A stretch of 64,000 bases of DNA from Phaeotremella fagi (Eukaryota; Basidiomycota; Tremellomycetes; Tremellales; Phaeotremellaceae): positions 600,919-664,918 of the forward strand of contig BCHU01000001.1 of the NCBI GenBank assembly GCA_001599715.1, given 5' to 3'. The notes beneath the pieces are model-generated. The model did not search any database, was not told where the DNA came from, and worked only from the letters and a program-made list of their open reading frames with translations. This document shows positions 34,672-47,776 of this stretch, one piece after another. Position 1 is the first letter of the stretch. Every line of letters starts with the position of its first letter. Both the position numbers and the translations under genes were made by a program.

Positions 34672-37600
34672 TTATGATGTTGAATTAATGTTGAAACCAA
34701 CGGCATCAGAATGTAAAGCCAATGTGAAACAATTACTAACAACCCCACCAGTGATGATAGATCTTAAATTAGGATCTGTCAAAGTCGTACAAGCCGTCTT
34801 TGGATCCTTGGCAACGAAGATTTTAGTACCGACGTTTTCTATAGTGATGAAAGCCAAGAAGTAATGATTGAAAACCGAGTCCATGGCAATGTAGACACCT
34901 GGAGTTGATGGGTCGTTATCTTGATCGATAGGGACCAAAGCGATCAAACTTGATGTAAGAGGTAAAGTATCTCTACCACCAACACGTAATCTACTGACAC
35001 CAGTTGCGTTCATTTCGGCAGGGTAATAGAAGAAGAGTTCTTCACCGCCCGCACCTAGAACGATTTCGTCGTCGGTAGCGAAGAAGAGGAATGATGCCAC
35101 GCTGGAATCAGCTAGGACGAGTGAGTTGTCGGCGTTCTTTCCGAGAACGAAGTTGTTGGTGGAATCGTAAAGATTGATGAAGGTGTAGTTGAAAGTAGCG
35201 GAATCGGTCAAGTTGACAAGTTTATCGATGATGGTTTGGTTCAATACACTGGAGAGATTACCGATGAGACTTGAAATGATTGGTGCACCTGATGAAACGG
35301 TTGTGGTTGGGACGAGACTGGAACTTGAGGAGGAGGAGGAGGAGGAGGAGGAGCTTGAACTGGAGCTTGAAGCTGAACTAGAACTTGAGCTTGAAACTGA
35401 ACTTGAACTTGAGGTCTCATCACGAGCATCGATGGTAGGGTACAAAGGATAATCGTCTCTCTTGAACCTAAAACTCGTTAGTGAACAACCACGAATCCAG
35501 AACTCACAAGAAACATGAACTAAGAAGAGGTAAATCGTATGTATTGAGGTTGATCAATTTACCACCTAAATCAAAGTCTACAGAATTGATGAAATCGATT
35601 TCAATATCAAGACCGTTGTTACATGTACCACCGATGTTACCACCTGTAAGAGTAGCGGTGGCAGAGATGGAAGGTGTATCTCTCAAACCGACATCAGCGT
35701 TGAAACCAACAGCAGGGATATCTAGACCTAATGAGATCTCTAATGGAACACCGATATCGATCGTAGCAGAGACTTGACCTTGTGCTTGGAAATTCTTGGT
35801 GAACACTGGTGTAACACCTGTGATACTTGTACTACCACTGATCATATCTACTTCAGCTTTGAAATTTGGAATAGCGATTGAACCACCGACAAGGATCTGA
35901 CCGGATGCGGCGATATCAATGGTCGCTGATATATCCATTGTCAAGACTACACCAAGAGATAAGATGTTAGGAATAGCAACACCGGCATATGGTACTGGGT
36001 AGGTTATGAGTTGTTTCTCGATCGTTTGACTGTATTCGGCAGTTGCGACTACACCCAGATTGATACCTGCTTCGATATCCGTGGAAACGTACATCTCAGC
36101 TTTGTTGACTTTAGGTGGGATAATCGAGTAATCAACAACACCACCGACAGTAGTCGTTCCTGTGAAACCACAACCGACGCAATAAGCTGAAGCGGAGTAG
36201 GCAATGTTCTTGAGTGTTCCAGATTCAGATAGGAGTAAGAAGGAATTTGAACCGAAGACTGAGTTGACTCCGTTACCTGGGGTAAGACCTAAAGTGAATG
36301 AACCAGAGAATGATGGGGTTTCGATCATGTTGATGACTGAGTTGACTGCGGCGACAACAGTGTTAGCTGCCGTTGTAGCGGTGGTAACCACAGTTTGGAC
36401 AACGGGAGCAACAGCAGCGACTACAGACTCGGTAGCTTTCTTGACAGCTTTGGATAACTAGACGGGATCAGCTACAAAGTCGCCTCATAAAGGAGAAAAC
36501 CTCTCACTTTCTTAAACAGTTTACCCAAACCTCTCTTTTGGATGTTTGAACGTCTTCTGTCAAATATGTCGTCTAGAAGAGTACCGCTAGCACTTCCTGG
36601 TACGAAGCTTTCGACGAACGCCGCATTGGTGACGTCCCAATAACCTAAGACTGAGTCAAGCTCAAGATCAAAGTGGGTGTCACAAGGAGCTGTTGGAAGA
36701 CCAAGATAGGTTGAAGGTGGGTTCAAGCAATCGTAAGTGGCAGTGACGTTGGATGATCCAGATGATCCAGTTGAACCTGAGGAACCGGATGAACCGGATG
36801 AACCACTAGTTGAGTTCGTGCTTGTACCGTTGTTTGAAGGAGTGACAGTCCATGGTGTACCCGAAGTACTATTGGTGGGTGTAACAGTACCCCAAACGAC
36901 ATGAACGTCATTGTGAGCATCAGCGAAAGCTAACTCTTGAGCAGTCACTTTAACAGTTAAAGTAGAAGACACGTAAGTGAGTCCACTAACCAACCAATAA
37001 ACATGGACAGCGTTTTCGGCAGCGTTACAATCCAAAGAATCAGTGATCAACACGAAATCGGTACCGTTAGATGGCCAGTTTGAAACAACGAAATTGAAAG
37101 CGTTGGTGTTGTTGAAATCAACTTCGATACCGTATGAAGTACAGAAGATTGATTTCACGTAGATGGAGAATGGAAGGATTACCGTTGGATATCTGTAGGT
37201 CACGTTGGCAACAGCGAAGTAATATGGATCACTTGAATCTGGTGTTGTGTTATTTTGGACGTAGGTAATGGAACCGTTGTTACTTGGCGTTAATTGACTG
37301 AGATCACCTCCACCGGTTGATGGTGCCACTGGAACCAAAGTTGGAGCTGGAGCTTGAGTTGTTGTTGAAGCAGAGCTGGATGATGCAGCTACAGCACTAA
37401 CGAAGATTGGACTGGCAGTTGCGGTTGCCGTGGCGGTGGTCGTGGTGGTTGTGATGATCGTACTGGTTGATTCAGTTAAAGGATCAATCGTAGTCAAAGC
37501 CTGAACATCTTGGTCAAGGAACCAAGGTGGTAGTGTGGCGATCACATAAGCTGTAACGGTAGTGTGATCGGTCTGATGACAAACGATTGTCAGCGGTAGA

Positions 37601-37859
37601 CTAAACTCTAGCAAAAGCAACTTACCTCGGTGGTATGGTCAGTGGTGGTAGTGTGATCAACTTCAGTTGATGTGGTTGTAGTAGTAGTGACAGTAGTCGA
37701 TGAAGTGGTCGTTGTAGTTGTAGCAGTTGTAGTACCTGTGGTAGTGGCTGTAGCTGTAGTCGTGGTCGTAGTAGTTAAACTATCTCTTTGAATGAGATGT
37801 GGGACAGCAGAAACAAGCTGAGCAAGAGTTAATACCAAACCTAGAGAACCGATTCTCAT
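34672..37859 (-). CDS. Large Ser/Thr-rich secreted glycoprotein (DUF7029/DUF7223-like)
   Basis: Four exons (37859-37626, 37572-36508, 36457-35508, 35467-34672) give 1014 residues with phase kept. A signal peptide (MRIGSLGLVLTLAQLVSAVP) leads into a Thr-rich, O-glycosylation-like region. Then come a domain with VANVTYRYPTVILPFSIYVK and YGIEVDFNNTNAFNFVVSNW, a GSSGSSGS linker and a domain of repetitive beta strands (NKAEMYVSTDIEAGINLGVV, IDIAASGQILVGGSIAIPNF). After a poly-Ser tract the C-terminal domain starts at SGAPIISSLIGNLSS. Dibasic sites (RRRSNIQKRG and CFLFKRDD) suggest Kex2-type processing. The domain order recalls fungal secreted proteins with DUF7029 and DUF7223; that match is from memory. 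There is no GPI signal at the end. The function is unknown. Confidence 0.87.
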
Positions 37860-38769
37860 CTTGTCGTCGTCGAGTTGTTGATGTCGAAAGTAAAAGTGTT
37901 GTCGAGATTGTTGACCTGGGGGGGAAGAAGAACTAAAAGAAAGAACAAGTTTCAATCCAATATATCCATCTTTTCTGGGGGGGTCAGTCACCGGTCGGTT
38001 GTTTGACCAGTCAAGGAGTTTCCAAAAAATGGGCGTGAATAAATGGGCTGGTTAGTGGTGGCGGCGGTTTCGGGGTCAATCATATAAGGATATAACGATA
38101 TGTTACGAACAGCTGAACAATGTTCGAGAATTGACATGAACCCATCCGACAGTCATTCATTGATATAAGTGGTTACTTACCTTTTCGTACCTCATTCGAC
38201 ATCCTCTTCTTTCATGCTTCAAACATTAAGAAAGTGTGGATGAGATCGTTATTCGGTCAAGCTTATTATGTTTTTTATTCAATCATCTGATGTAACTGAA
38301 GTCATGGTTATGTCATTTTTCGAAAGGTGGATGAGATCATCTTGGATATTTTCGAGGCGCTATTGTTTTATGATCGATTGGGAGTTTATCGGGCTTAACA
38401 AAGAGAATATGTTGAGTTGATAAATGTATGACTGCGCAGTCTCCTATCCCATGTAAACATATACACTTAGTCTTTGTCATGGTGACGTTCAAGGAGAGAT
38501 GTTGTTGGCTAGAGATATCAGATAACTCTTGACTAGAAAGTCGTTTGAATTAGCATCCGTATATCCGGTACACCTGTGCCTGAGAGGATCAATTCTAGTC
38601 AATTCAACTTGAAATCAATTAGAGCAACTAACTTAAATTCCATAATTCAGAGCCTAAAGTGCAGATCATACCTTGAAGAAGAGGTAGAGAGAACAGTAAG
38701 GAGACAAACAAAGTAATAACGCTCCCATCACGAACGTCGATGAATAAATTATCGTCGTCTATACTGTAA
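37860..38769. other. Divergent promoter region
   Basis: A 0.9 kb gap between two divergently transcribed cell-surface genes, so possibly a shared control region. It contains a run of G near 37916-37924 and another near 37976-37983, close to the start of the minus-strand gene. No RNA gene is seen. Confidence 0.4.
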
Positions 38770-40413
38770 ATGCCAGCTCTCCTCAATAATCCTCTATTTC
38801 GATCAATCATCTTCATAATCTCTCTATCATTCCTAATGGCTGCTTTACGAAATCAGTGGAAACGATTAGGTTCCTCTCAGAAGACATTCAACTCACAATC
38901 AGGAGGGAATGATGTTCAAAGTCATTATGAGAGTTTGGAGCCAGATCCTAAACTCGTAGTAGCGCATTTCATGGTATGTTCTTCATCCCTGCTCTGATAC
39001 AGTGATGAATTGACGAAAAACTTTTCTATAGCTCGGGAACACTTATCCTTACACTACACAAGACTGGGAAAAAACTTTTCAACTGGCTGAACAAACTGGA
39101 TTGTAAGTTTTTCGACCATTAGGACGCAGAGCTTCTGCTGACTGCGACAGAGACGCACTGGTCCTAAATCTTGGTTCGGAGTCATGGCAAGTCACCCAAG
39201 CTCATTCAGCAGTTAAAATCCTATCATCAAGAACGTCATCCACTTCAAGACCTCTGAAACTATTTCTATCGATCGACATGAACGTAATTCCATCATCTAC
39301 TACTGCGGATTCCGAAAATCTATCCAGTACAATCTCAGGGATAATCAACTCAGAAGTATATCTTCACTTCAAAGGTCGACCGTTACTTTCGACCTTCGGT
39401 GGTCATGCAGTATCATTCGGTGGTGAATCTTGGCCTGGATTCCTGAATCGTTTGAGTAATCGATTGAACAACCATACACCCGTTTTCTTCATGCCAGCTT
39501 TCTTCATTCCACCAAACGATTTCATCAATCTATCATACGTAGATGGGATGTTCGCATGGAACAACGCCTGGCCAATCCATAACCAAGAAACAACACTTGA
39601 AGAAGATCTTCCATTTTTGAACAGTGAGAAACCGTACATGGCATCTGTTTCACCCTTGTTTTCAACGCATTATGGTAAAGAAGGTGAATGGGGATTCAAC
39701 AAGAATTGGATCTATCCATCAGACAATCTACTCTATCCAACGCGATGGAATCAATTGATCGCACATGAAAAAGGACCTGAGATAATTCAGATTATCTCTT
39801 GGAACGATTACGGTGAATCACACGCGATAGCTCCTGTTTTGGGTGCACAGCCTGGATCTGAAAGTTGGAATGATGGAATGGATCATGAAGGTTTCAGAGA
39901 AATGACAAGGTTGTTTATTGGGCTTTGGAGGGATGCGGTTAGTCTTTCAAGTTGGACTGACGAAGGTGAATTCGGTTCTGTTCAGGTTATCGCTTGGTAC
40001 AGAACTCAAATTGCTGAGATGGAAGCGGAGAATGATCCTGTCGGTAAACCCACAAACTCAGAATGGGTAAGTTAAATCCCCACTAAATATATTAGATGGA
40101 AAGGATTAACCTCCTACAGGCAAAGGATCTAATAAACTTTCTCATCATCTTACCACCCTCAAACTCAACACACGAATTAAGAGTGCACACCGGGAAAACT
40201 ACAAGGAACCTATACAAATTGAAAAACAACGAAATCAACTTATTAACGTCACCGTTCGAAGTTGGACCGGTTAAATTTGAAATCACCAGAAACGGCGGTA
40301 GTTGGAAAGTCGATGATGAGTTACGAGCTTTTGGGAAAGACGTCGTTGGAACGGCTGAGAAATGGAATTTCAATTTTTGGAGTGGAGTTTGGAAAGCTCA
40401 TTTGAGAGCTTGA
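38770..40413 (+). CDS. Glycoside hydrolase family 71 alpha-1,3-glucanase (mutanase)
   Basis: A family 71 enzyme that cleaves alpha-1,3-glucan. The N-terminus has a membrane helix, FRSIIFIISLSFLMAAL, close to a basic patch, so it is either a signal anchor or an uncleaved signal. The catalytic domain shows the typical GH71 start KLVVAHFMLGNTYPYTTQDW, then DALVLNLGSESWQ, FLSIDMN, GRPLLSTFGGH, the acidic block NLSYVDGMFAWNNAWPI and the late segment IIQIISWNDYGESHAI, with VIAWYR behind. The D/E-rich motifs VDG and WNDYGES hold likely catalytic residues. Exons 38770-38973 and 39032-39102 are followed by a long exon from 39151 and a last one that ends at 40413. In Cryptococcus relatives alpha-1,3-glucan anchors the capsule, so a wall-remodelling role is inferred. 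Confidence 0.92.
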
Positions 40414-40600
40414 TGTGCATCATTGATGATCTAGATAGATTTGTAGCATAATGCATGAATACAGTTAATGATTATTTCATTATGGGAATATGGTAAACAA
40501 AGACATGGTGATGATGACAAGTACAAGATAAATCTAAGATATGGAATAACACAAGTTATTCCCAAACGATCCAGTTTACCCAATAACCGAAAATAGAAGC

Positions 40601-41497
40601 TCATTTGAAAGGATTCTCTTCCCCAGAATCCGTCCCAACCAAACTCAGAGGTGAATCCCTAGGTCTATCCCAATCCCTTTTACTCAAATTCCCCCTAAAA
40701 ATCTCACCATCACTATCACTATCCACGCCATTAAGATTAGGTTGCCATAAAGGATGATCATGTCCACCATCCAACGAATCAATTTCATCCTCCTCAATCA
40801 AATATCTTTTATCTTTAGCTGAATCTTTAGATTTAGAATTGACAACCCCATCATGATCGTCTTCTTCGAATTCCCCGTCCGCCGTTGAGAAGAATGGATT
40901 CGCAAACGATTTCTCGTTGGGGACAGGTAACCTTTTGGTTTTCCTCGTTGAATTTGGATTAGGATTTGGTGGACGACGATGATTTGGTTCTATCCTTTCA
41001 TGTTCTTCCCAGAAAGTGTTGGTGTTGGTATGCGATCTAGGTGGAAGCGGTGGTAATTCTTTTTTGGTTGCGTAACCTAAATTAGGTGTTGAGATGTTGG
41101 AATGTAAATTCGGACGAAGAGGTGGTAATCGCGTATATCTCCCATCCTAAAATTGATGATATCAGTCTATCAGACAGATAAAAAAAACAAAAACAAATCT
41201 TACATCCTCCTCATCACTCAGCTTTCCATATCCTGTACTTCTTGAATTTAGGGATCCACCAGAACTGGAACTTGATCCCATACCGACTAATTCTACATCT
41301 TGGAGTTTGGGTTTGAAATCTGGGACCTCTACCAGTACCGTTTTATGTCCTGACCATTCGACTGTCAAAACGTTCTGTAGAGATGCTTTTGCTGCCTGAT
41401 AGATTGTTGTGGTTAACATGAATAGATGGAATAGCATCAAGGGTGTACTGACCTCGGAAGGGATGTAAGAAGCTAACTTCTTTCGAAAGTCCATCAT
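40601..41497 (-). CDS. Disordered acidic protein, function unknown
   Basis: Not recognised. At least three exons: MMDFRKKLASYIPSE, then AAKASLQNVLTVEWSGHKTV (with LVEVPDFKPKLQDVELV after it), then a long exon starting DGRYTRLPPLRPNLHS and ending TDSGEENPFK. The first 50 residues look folded (helix plus strands). The rest is disordered, with Pro-rich LPPLPPRS and acidic LIEEDEIDSLDGGHDHP patches and many Ser-Asp motifs that look like casein-kinase sites. No signal peptide or membrane span is seen. The frame stays open upstream of the first Met (PITSESLNA), so the start could lie further 5'. It converges with the GH71 gene, 187 bp apart. Confidence 0.72.
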
Positions 41498-41905
41498 CGC
41501 GTTGAGACTCTCACTAGTGATTGGCTAGGAAGTTTATTGGTGTTCTTCACGTTCAGTTGATGGAGTCTGTGTTGTTATTGCGTAGTGATTGTTTGAATCA
41601 AGTATGAACAATGATATTTTGTGAAACTAAGAAGAAAAAAGGAAAAAAAAAGGTTTGAGACAGAGGAATGAATTATAGGAGACATGGTTGACCTTGTCCT
41701 TGTAAACAAATCTGGACCCTGAACGTGATTGATCGGGAAGGAACGAACATGAGGCAAGTCAAGGTTGGTGGCACGGAAAGGTATGGCATTGTCTGTTGTC
41801 TAAGGAATGGAGCACTAAGCAGTTATAAAGGAAATAGTACTATCCAACAACATATCCATAACCAAGGTCCCTATTCAAAATCTACCCAAGAACAAATCCA
41901 CCCCG
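41498..41905. other. Intergenic region
   Basis: Upstream region of the 40601-41497 gene and 3' flank of the glycosyltransferase gene. A possible acceptor (CCTAG) near 41520-41530 on the minus strand hints at a leader exon. Otherwise nothing clear. Confidence 0.35.
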
Positions 41906-43852
41906 CTACAGTTTAAACATCTTATACCCTTCTCCAGCCTGACCATCAATTCCTTTATCTCTCCTTTTCAACAAATCAGCCGCTTCACCTTTCCAATCGA
42001 ATTCGATCAGACCTGAAGTCCTAGCGTCAAATGCGTCAGGCGTCATGGACGCTAATCGATATCTATAACATCCGGTCAATATCAATTCCACCGCCTTGGT
42101 GAACACTTACGGTTCCATCGGTGTTTCCAAGGCTGTTATGATTGCGTAAATGAATTCCTCGTAATCGCCCGCTGGGACGTTGTAGACCTCACTGAAAGTT
42201 TAGTTTTGCGCTATGATAGGTATTGACTTGCGGTTCGGATAGAAGACCCATTACTCCATGTTGAGTATCTCTGCCTGCTGGTTCATCGACGAACTTAGAT
42301 TGTTTCCATCAGCACCATGATTGAAAAGTCTTATTTCAGATGTCAACTTACTGGATTGATAAAAGGTACTCCCTAAACATATCCAAAGTCAGTTCATGAA
42401 TCCAAATTCAGAAACAAAAACTCACAGCTGCCAAAGCTTTATAAGGACTAGGGCTAGATTTCGGTAACCCAATCCCCAACATTGCACGACATTCGCCCAT
42501 CTCTCTAGCGAATTCCTCACTAGACATCTGTGGTTTATTCAAATTCCTAATCCCCTTAGGTAGAAGTATCGGATGATCAGGATCAATAAGATCTGATCTA
42601 CCCTGTTCAACCGTCATATCACGGAAATTACCAACGAATTCGAAATCTTTCCATCGGAGTATTAAATCTTCTTTGGCTCTTGCGTAGAAATCTGTTGGCC
42701 AGAGTGGGGGACCTTTGTACATCCCTTCATGGAGGTAGTGGATCGCTTTCGAGAGGATCCAGACTTTGTGGGGACGTTTGTTGAATGGTATCATTGGTGG
42801 GAAATCTATTGCATAACCTAAATATGTGGTGTCTGTTTGAAATCTTCAGTATTTGACCTCAACAGGATTGGTAAGAGTTTATGGTAACTCACTTCGATTA
42901 CCAACAAGATCAGGTTGACAATTAACTTGCCACCTATCACCAACGATACTTTGACTAGCCATTGAGAAATATGAAAAGATGAGATGCTGAAACAAAGTCA
43001 GTTTTTTTGCTTGAACTATAGCAACTCACCTTCCAAGCTGGAATCCCATCAGGTCGATAAGAAGTTTTATAATGACCTTTAGCAACTCCTTTATCACCGT
43101 TCGTGTCCGCCAGAATGATTTTGACTTTATCACCTAGTCTGGTATTCAATTCTGCCATGTAGGCTAAACACTGTTAGTTACAGTCTTAAGGAGAGAGACA
43201 TACCGAAATCATTGGAAGCGTATAGAACTGTATAACCTTGACGTTCCCATGATTCGATCTATCAATCAGTAAAGAGAATCATAAATTCCGTACCATAGCT
43301 GTACACCTAATGATTCGAGTAAGCTATGACTCTGTTCAAAAATCAAAAACAAGCTCACCATTCTCCTTCACCCCCAGTATAACCATGGAAATAAGCCATA
43401 TGACAATGATAAGCTCCCATGACTACGACCTAAAACGTCTTTCAGCGACCATGTTCATATAGTCATGTAGATAATCTACCTACCTTAGTAGCGTTAGGAT
43501 GACAACTATCATTATCCAAACATTCCTTCAACTTCGATAACCTAATCTCAGTCTCATACATATAAGCATCATCCTGTCGTAAATCTATGTCCGTCCTCAA
43601 ATATCTTTTATCAATAAGCAAAGGTCTCGGCGTATCGTCCACCACTACTGGTCTTACTGACTTCGATGTTGATTTCGCCTTCGAGGATCGATGGGATTCT
43701 TTGATAGTACCAGTGATGGTAGTCTCTTTTTGATCACTCGTTAAATATTTATACAGCAGGAAAACGAATAGTACGAAAAATGGGATTCGAAGATTTTGTT
43801 TTCTTCGTGGTCGAAGGAAATTTATCGTACGTGTAAAACTACTTGATCTCAT
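41906..43852 (-). CDS. Type II membrane glycosyltransferase, GT18 (MGAT5)-like
   Basis: A Golgi-type enzyme. The short basic cytosolic start (MRSSSFTRTINFLRPRRKQN) is followed by a membrane anchor, IPFFVLFVFLLYKYL, and a Ser/Lys-rich stem. The lumenal part holds VVVMGAYHCHMAYFHGYTGG, YTVLYASNDFAYMAELNTRL, WQVNCQPDLVGNRNTTYLGY, NKRPHKVWILSKAIHYLHEG, GECRAMLGIGLPKSSPSPYK and ALAAGVPFINPFVDEP. The last block (SPSPYKALAAGVPFINP) resembles the nucleotide-sugar site of family 18 beta-1,6-N-acetylglucosaminyltransferases, and basidiomycetes do carry GT18-like genes. I am sure it is a Golgi glycosyltransferase-like protein, less sure of the GT18 label, and cannot name its acceptor. About nine short introns were read. 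The stop follows GEGYKMFKL. Confidence 0.8.
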
Positions 43853-44181
43853 TCTTATCTAATTATGGTTGTTTAATTTTAGAGACATAGAGATGTGGAT
43901 GCAGCAGTTATTCATACATTAGTAGCTTCTACATTGAATTCTATTGACAACAACAAAGACGCGTTCCAGGAGATTGGATATCGAGTGCCTTGAATTTGGT
44001 GACTGACCCTATCACTATCAGAGAATTAAGTTACGGTACCGAACAAGATATAACATGAGTATACTGTACAACTCCAAATGAGTTCGAGTTTAAGATTGGC
44101 AAGTATAATGTTGTTTTGATTCATAAATACAACCCGAATTGATGAACAATTAACAAGTGGACATGAGATATCACAGAACGA
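43853..44181. other. Intergenic region
   Basis: A 329 bp gap that holds the promoter of the glycosyltransferase gene and the 3' end of the isomerase gene. No feature seen. Confidence 0.4.
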
Positions 44182-45529
44182 TCATAATTTAGATGATCTT
44201 TTGTTTTCACCACTGAGAGGAGAGAATTTAGGTTTTGTTTTCGCCAAAGTCGACTTCATGGCGATGGAAGTGTCCTATAAGGGAGCGTTAGATATTTACC
44301 TCGTACTAGTGCCGGAGGACGTGCTCACTATGGATTGTAACATTGACCTATGTCCCGCGAAATCAGTATCTCCGGCAGTATCAATAACTATAACTCACAT
44401 ATTCCAGGCAGCTGTGTACGCCAATCCGTCTTCGACGCTATTGCTTTTTCAGTTCAAGTATTTTAACCATACTCACGTGTGATCTCTCGCATCTATCAAA
44501 CAAGTCAATGTTTGGCCCAGCCCACGGTAGAAAAGAGGACATACGATTCATCAAATGTTTGGTCCCAACAACAGCAATTGGGCTTTTTGAGGCAATCTCC
44601 CCAGCCAATTTGACAGCAGCATCTACGTAAATGGTATCAGCGAATGAAAAAAAGAGAAACATACCAATGACCTCCCTCCTCGAACCAGGGATCACATCAC
44701 TGACAAACCCCATCTCCTTAGCCTCTTCCGCTGAGAATCTCCGACCTGTAAAAGCTAATTCTCTAGCTTTCGAATCGTTAGTGACTATTTTGGGGAATCG
44801 TTGGAGTGTCCCTATATCAGCTGCTAGACCGACGTTGACCTCCTACATTTGATTTCTTGAGTTTTCTGGGTTGGGAAGGAGATGAAGGGAGGGGAGGACT
44901 TACGACTATACCCATTATTGAATCTGATGATGCTAGTCGGATATCACAGGCTGAGGCTATATCTATTGCTAGTCCTAGATTGATACCAAATAATGCTGCT
45001 ATAACGGGTTGACGACATTTAGATAACGATGTGATGGAAGATTGGAAATCCTGTCAACGTCAATGACTGCTTTGATCGACGATCGACTCACAAGCAGATG
45101 TTGATGTAAAACTAAAGCCTTCCTTGCTGTATCCAAATGGTCCGTGTCGTTCAGTGTAGTTTGTGCAGTGACTGATTTACAGTCAGTGTGAGAAAGGATA
45201 CGGTTTTACTTACTATCTAGTCCTGCTGTGAAATATCGTTCAAGAGATGAACTCAGGATGATGACTTTGACTTCTGGATCCAATGAGATTTTTTCAACGA
45301 TGGTACGAAGTTCCGTCCACATCCTGATGTATTGTTAGTGGTAATTCGAAGTGGACAACTCACTCATCGTTGAATGCATTGACTGGTGGGCTAACATGTT
45401 CACGAAAATCAGTATTCTGTGATGATCATTTACTAAGTCAAAGACTGACCGTGCGAATTCCAGTAAAAGAACACCCTTCGATGGTTCACTTGCACGATGG
45501 TATTTACCATTGTAGAGTGCGGTATCCAT
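44182..45529 (-). CDS. ECH1: Peroxisomal delta(3,5)-delta(2,4)-dienoyl-CoA isomerase
   Basis: A crotonase-superfamily enzyme of fatty-acid beta-oxidation that moves double bonds in unsaturated acyl-CoA. The spliced protein reads KGVLLLEFARPPVNAFNDE, MWTELRTIVEKISLDPEVKV, ILSSSLERYFTAGLD, ITSLSKCRQPVIAALFGINL, IDIASACDIRLASSDSIMGI, EVNVGLAADIGTLQRFPKIV, ARELAFTGRRFSAEEAKEMG and ASKSPIAVVGTKHLMNH. The acidic residues of E-V-N-V-G-L-A-A-D match the catalytic Glu/Asp positions of mammalian ECH1. Small 3' exons continue SVEDGLAYTAAWNM and SMLQSI; the last one reads DTSIAMKSTLAKTKPKFSPL and ends SSKL, a type 1 peroxisomal targeting signal. The start at 45529 (MDTALYNGKY) is the best fit; an upstream Met at 45643 is in frame but unlikely. 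Confidence 0.9.
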
Positions 45530-45936
45530 TTCATATACTCCTTTTCTCAAGCAGATGATAAAATTTACATGAATGAAGATAGGGGATGATATGGTCATCC
45601 AAACCTGCTGGTAGCTGGTGGTTATTACCAAACGCGGTTTCATTTCCGTTTCAACGACAACTTATGGTGTTGTTGTTTTCCTTCTTCTCTTTGTCTTCTT
45701 ACTTATTCTCAGCTTTCATATTTATCTGGTATTGATCCTATACCTTTTTAGCAACTTGATACCAATCTGTACAAACTTCATAGTAATCATTCCCTTGTGA
45801 CTGGGTGCTTGGGCATCAATCCCGAAAACAAACACAATAACATCAGCATCGATCTTGAACATCAAAAATCTAATTCTCACACGATACTGGTAAAACACAT
45901 TGAGCTTTATTGATCGATAGTCGATATTTACTCAAT
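45530..45936. other. Divergent promoter region
   Basis: A 407 bp gap between divergent starts of the isomerase and LIS1 genes. It has T-rich stretches and nothing else clear. Confidence 0.4.
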
Positions 45937-47776
45937 ATGTCGAGTCTACTATCAGATAGGCAGAAAGATGAATTGTAAGCTTTGATCTTTTCATGTTTCT
46001 ACAATTGCACCTCACGATTTTCTCAAATCTGTTTAATTTTCTTTTTCCATGGCGAAACGCTGATCACTATATTTATCTAGACATAAAGCCATGCTATCAT
46101 ATCTACATTCCACCGGCTTGAATCAATCTTTCGAAATCCTCAAAACAGAAACTGAGAATCAAGACTTCGAGGTTGACGATCCTAAAGCTAAATGGGTTGG
46201 ATTGTTAGAAAAGAAATGGACGAGTGTGATCAGATTACAGAAAAAAGTGAATATCCATCTCCTATTTCCCAAATACAATCTTTATAACCAAAAAAGTAAT
46301 CATAAACTGACTCACGTTAAGATAATGGATTTAGAAGCTCGTAACGCAGCTCTAATAGCAGAACTGGCTTCACCAACCCGAGCAACTACTTCATCATCTT
46401 CAGCCCCTTTTTTACCTAGAGCCCCAGCTCGTCATACACTCACCTCACATCGTTCACCTGTTACCAAAGTCGCTTTTCATCCTACATGGAACGTACTGGC
46501 TTCTGCCAGCGAAGATTCGACGGTTAAAATTTGGGATTGGGAATCTGGAGATTTTGAGAGAACGGTTAAAGGTCATACGAAGGCTGTTATGGATGTTGAA
46601 TTCGATCCTAAAGGGACTATGATGGGTATGTTTGTTTTTTGTTTGATGGTGTGGAGAGTAGGATTGAGATTGTTATCATTTAGTCACTTGTTCTTCGGAT
46701 TTGACGATTAAGATATGGGATCCAGCGAATGAATACAAAAATACGAAAACTCTTCATGGTCATGATCATTCAGTCTCGAGTGTTAGGTTCACTCCGGATG
46801 GTGATATGTTGGTATCAGCTAGTCGAGATAAAACGATAAGGGTATGGGAAATTGCTAATGGGTCAGTATTTCGATGTTAATGTGAGTATACATCGTGCTA
46901 AATTCATTGCGATAGATATTGCGTCAAAACGTTTTCTGGACATGCGGAATGGGTCAGGGAGGTCGTTCCCTCTGATGATGGTCGTTGGCTTGTCAGTTGC
47001 TCTAATGATCAGGTATGTCTGTGACGATCAATGTTTTGCTTTACGAAACTGATGCAATGTATCAGACCTCGAGGATTTGGGATTTTTCGAACGGAGAGAC
47101 AAAAGTCGAATTGAGAGGTCATGAACACGTAGTTGAATGTGCTGTTTTTGCGCCGGTCATCGCTTACCCTGCGATCAGAGAATTGGGAGGTTTGGTGGTA
47201 AGCTCCAACTTCTTTCTGTCCTCAAATATCTTGCTGATTTACTCCGAAGGCGGCGGCTGGGGATTCAAGAGCTAAATCTGCTGGTGCTTTCGTTGCTACT
47301 GGATCGAGAGATAAAACAATCAGGATATGGGATGCTCAATCTGGGCAATGTATCCGAACATTGGTGAGGACGCCCTGTTGCTCTATTGTTGTGCCATGCT
47401 AAATAAACATCAGACTGGTCATGATAACTGGATTCGAGCTTTAGTTTTCCATCCGACGGGTAAATTCCTTCTATCAGCTTCAGACGATAAAACGATAAAA
47501 GTCTGGGATCTAGCTACGGGAAGATGCAGTAAGACTGTAGATGCACATGGTCATTTCGTGACTTGTATGACATGGGGTAGAGCCGTGATGGGTGGTAGTG
47601 CAGAGATAAACGGTGATGGGAAGAGTAATGGTTCTGGGGAGAAGGAAGGGAAGAGAATCAATGTATTGGCTACTGGATCTGTTGATCAGACTGTCAAGGT
47701 GAGTTTTATGGGATATGGGTTTGCTTAAATGAAGATACTAATGATGAACCATTAATCACAGATATGGACGCCGTAG
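45937..47776 (+). CDS. PAC1: Nuclear migration protein Lis1/Pac1 (dynein regulator)
   Basis: A LisH plus WD40 protein that binds cytoplasmic dynein and is needed for nuclear migration. The N-terminal LisH motif is [20 protein letters not shown] with [10 protein letters not shown]; a short coiled coil follows ([18 protein letters not shown]). Seven WD40 blades come next: [98 protein letters not shown], then the blade with [19 protein letters not shown] and [19 protein letters not shown], and a last blade ([13 protein letters not shown]) that ends IWTP after an insert rich in Gly/Lys. Family length is about 430 residues. Introns are short; the third exon joins at IMDLEAR. The final exon holds just IWTP and the stop. 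Confidence 0.96.

Noticed and set aside
35189..35452. Plus-strand frame with Glu/Leu repeats
   Set aside because: It is the antisense of the poly-Ser tract of the secreted protein gene.
45530..45643. Longer N-terminus of the isomerase from the Met at 45643
   Set aside because: The added part does not fit ECH1 and contains a probable leader; the Met at 45529 fits better.
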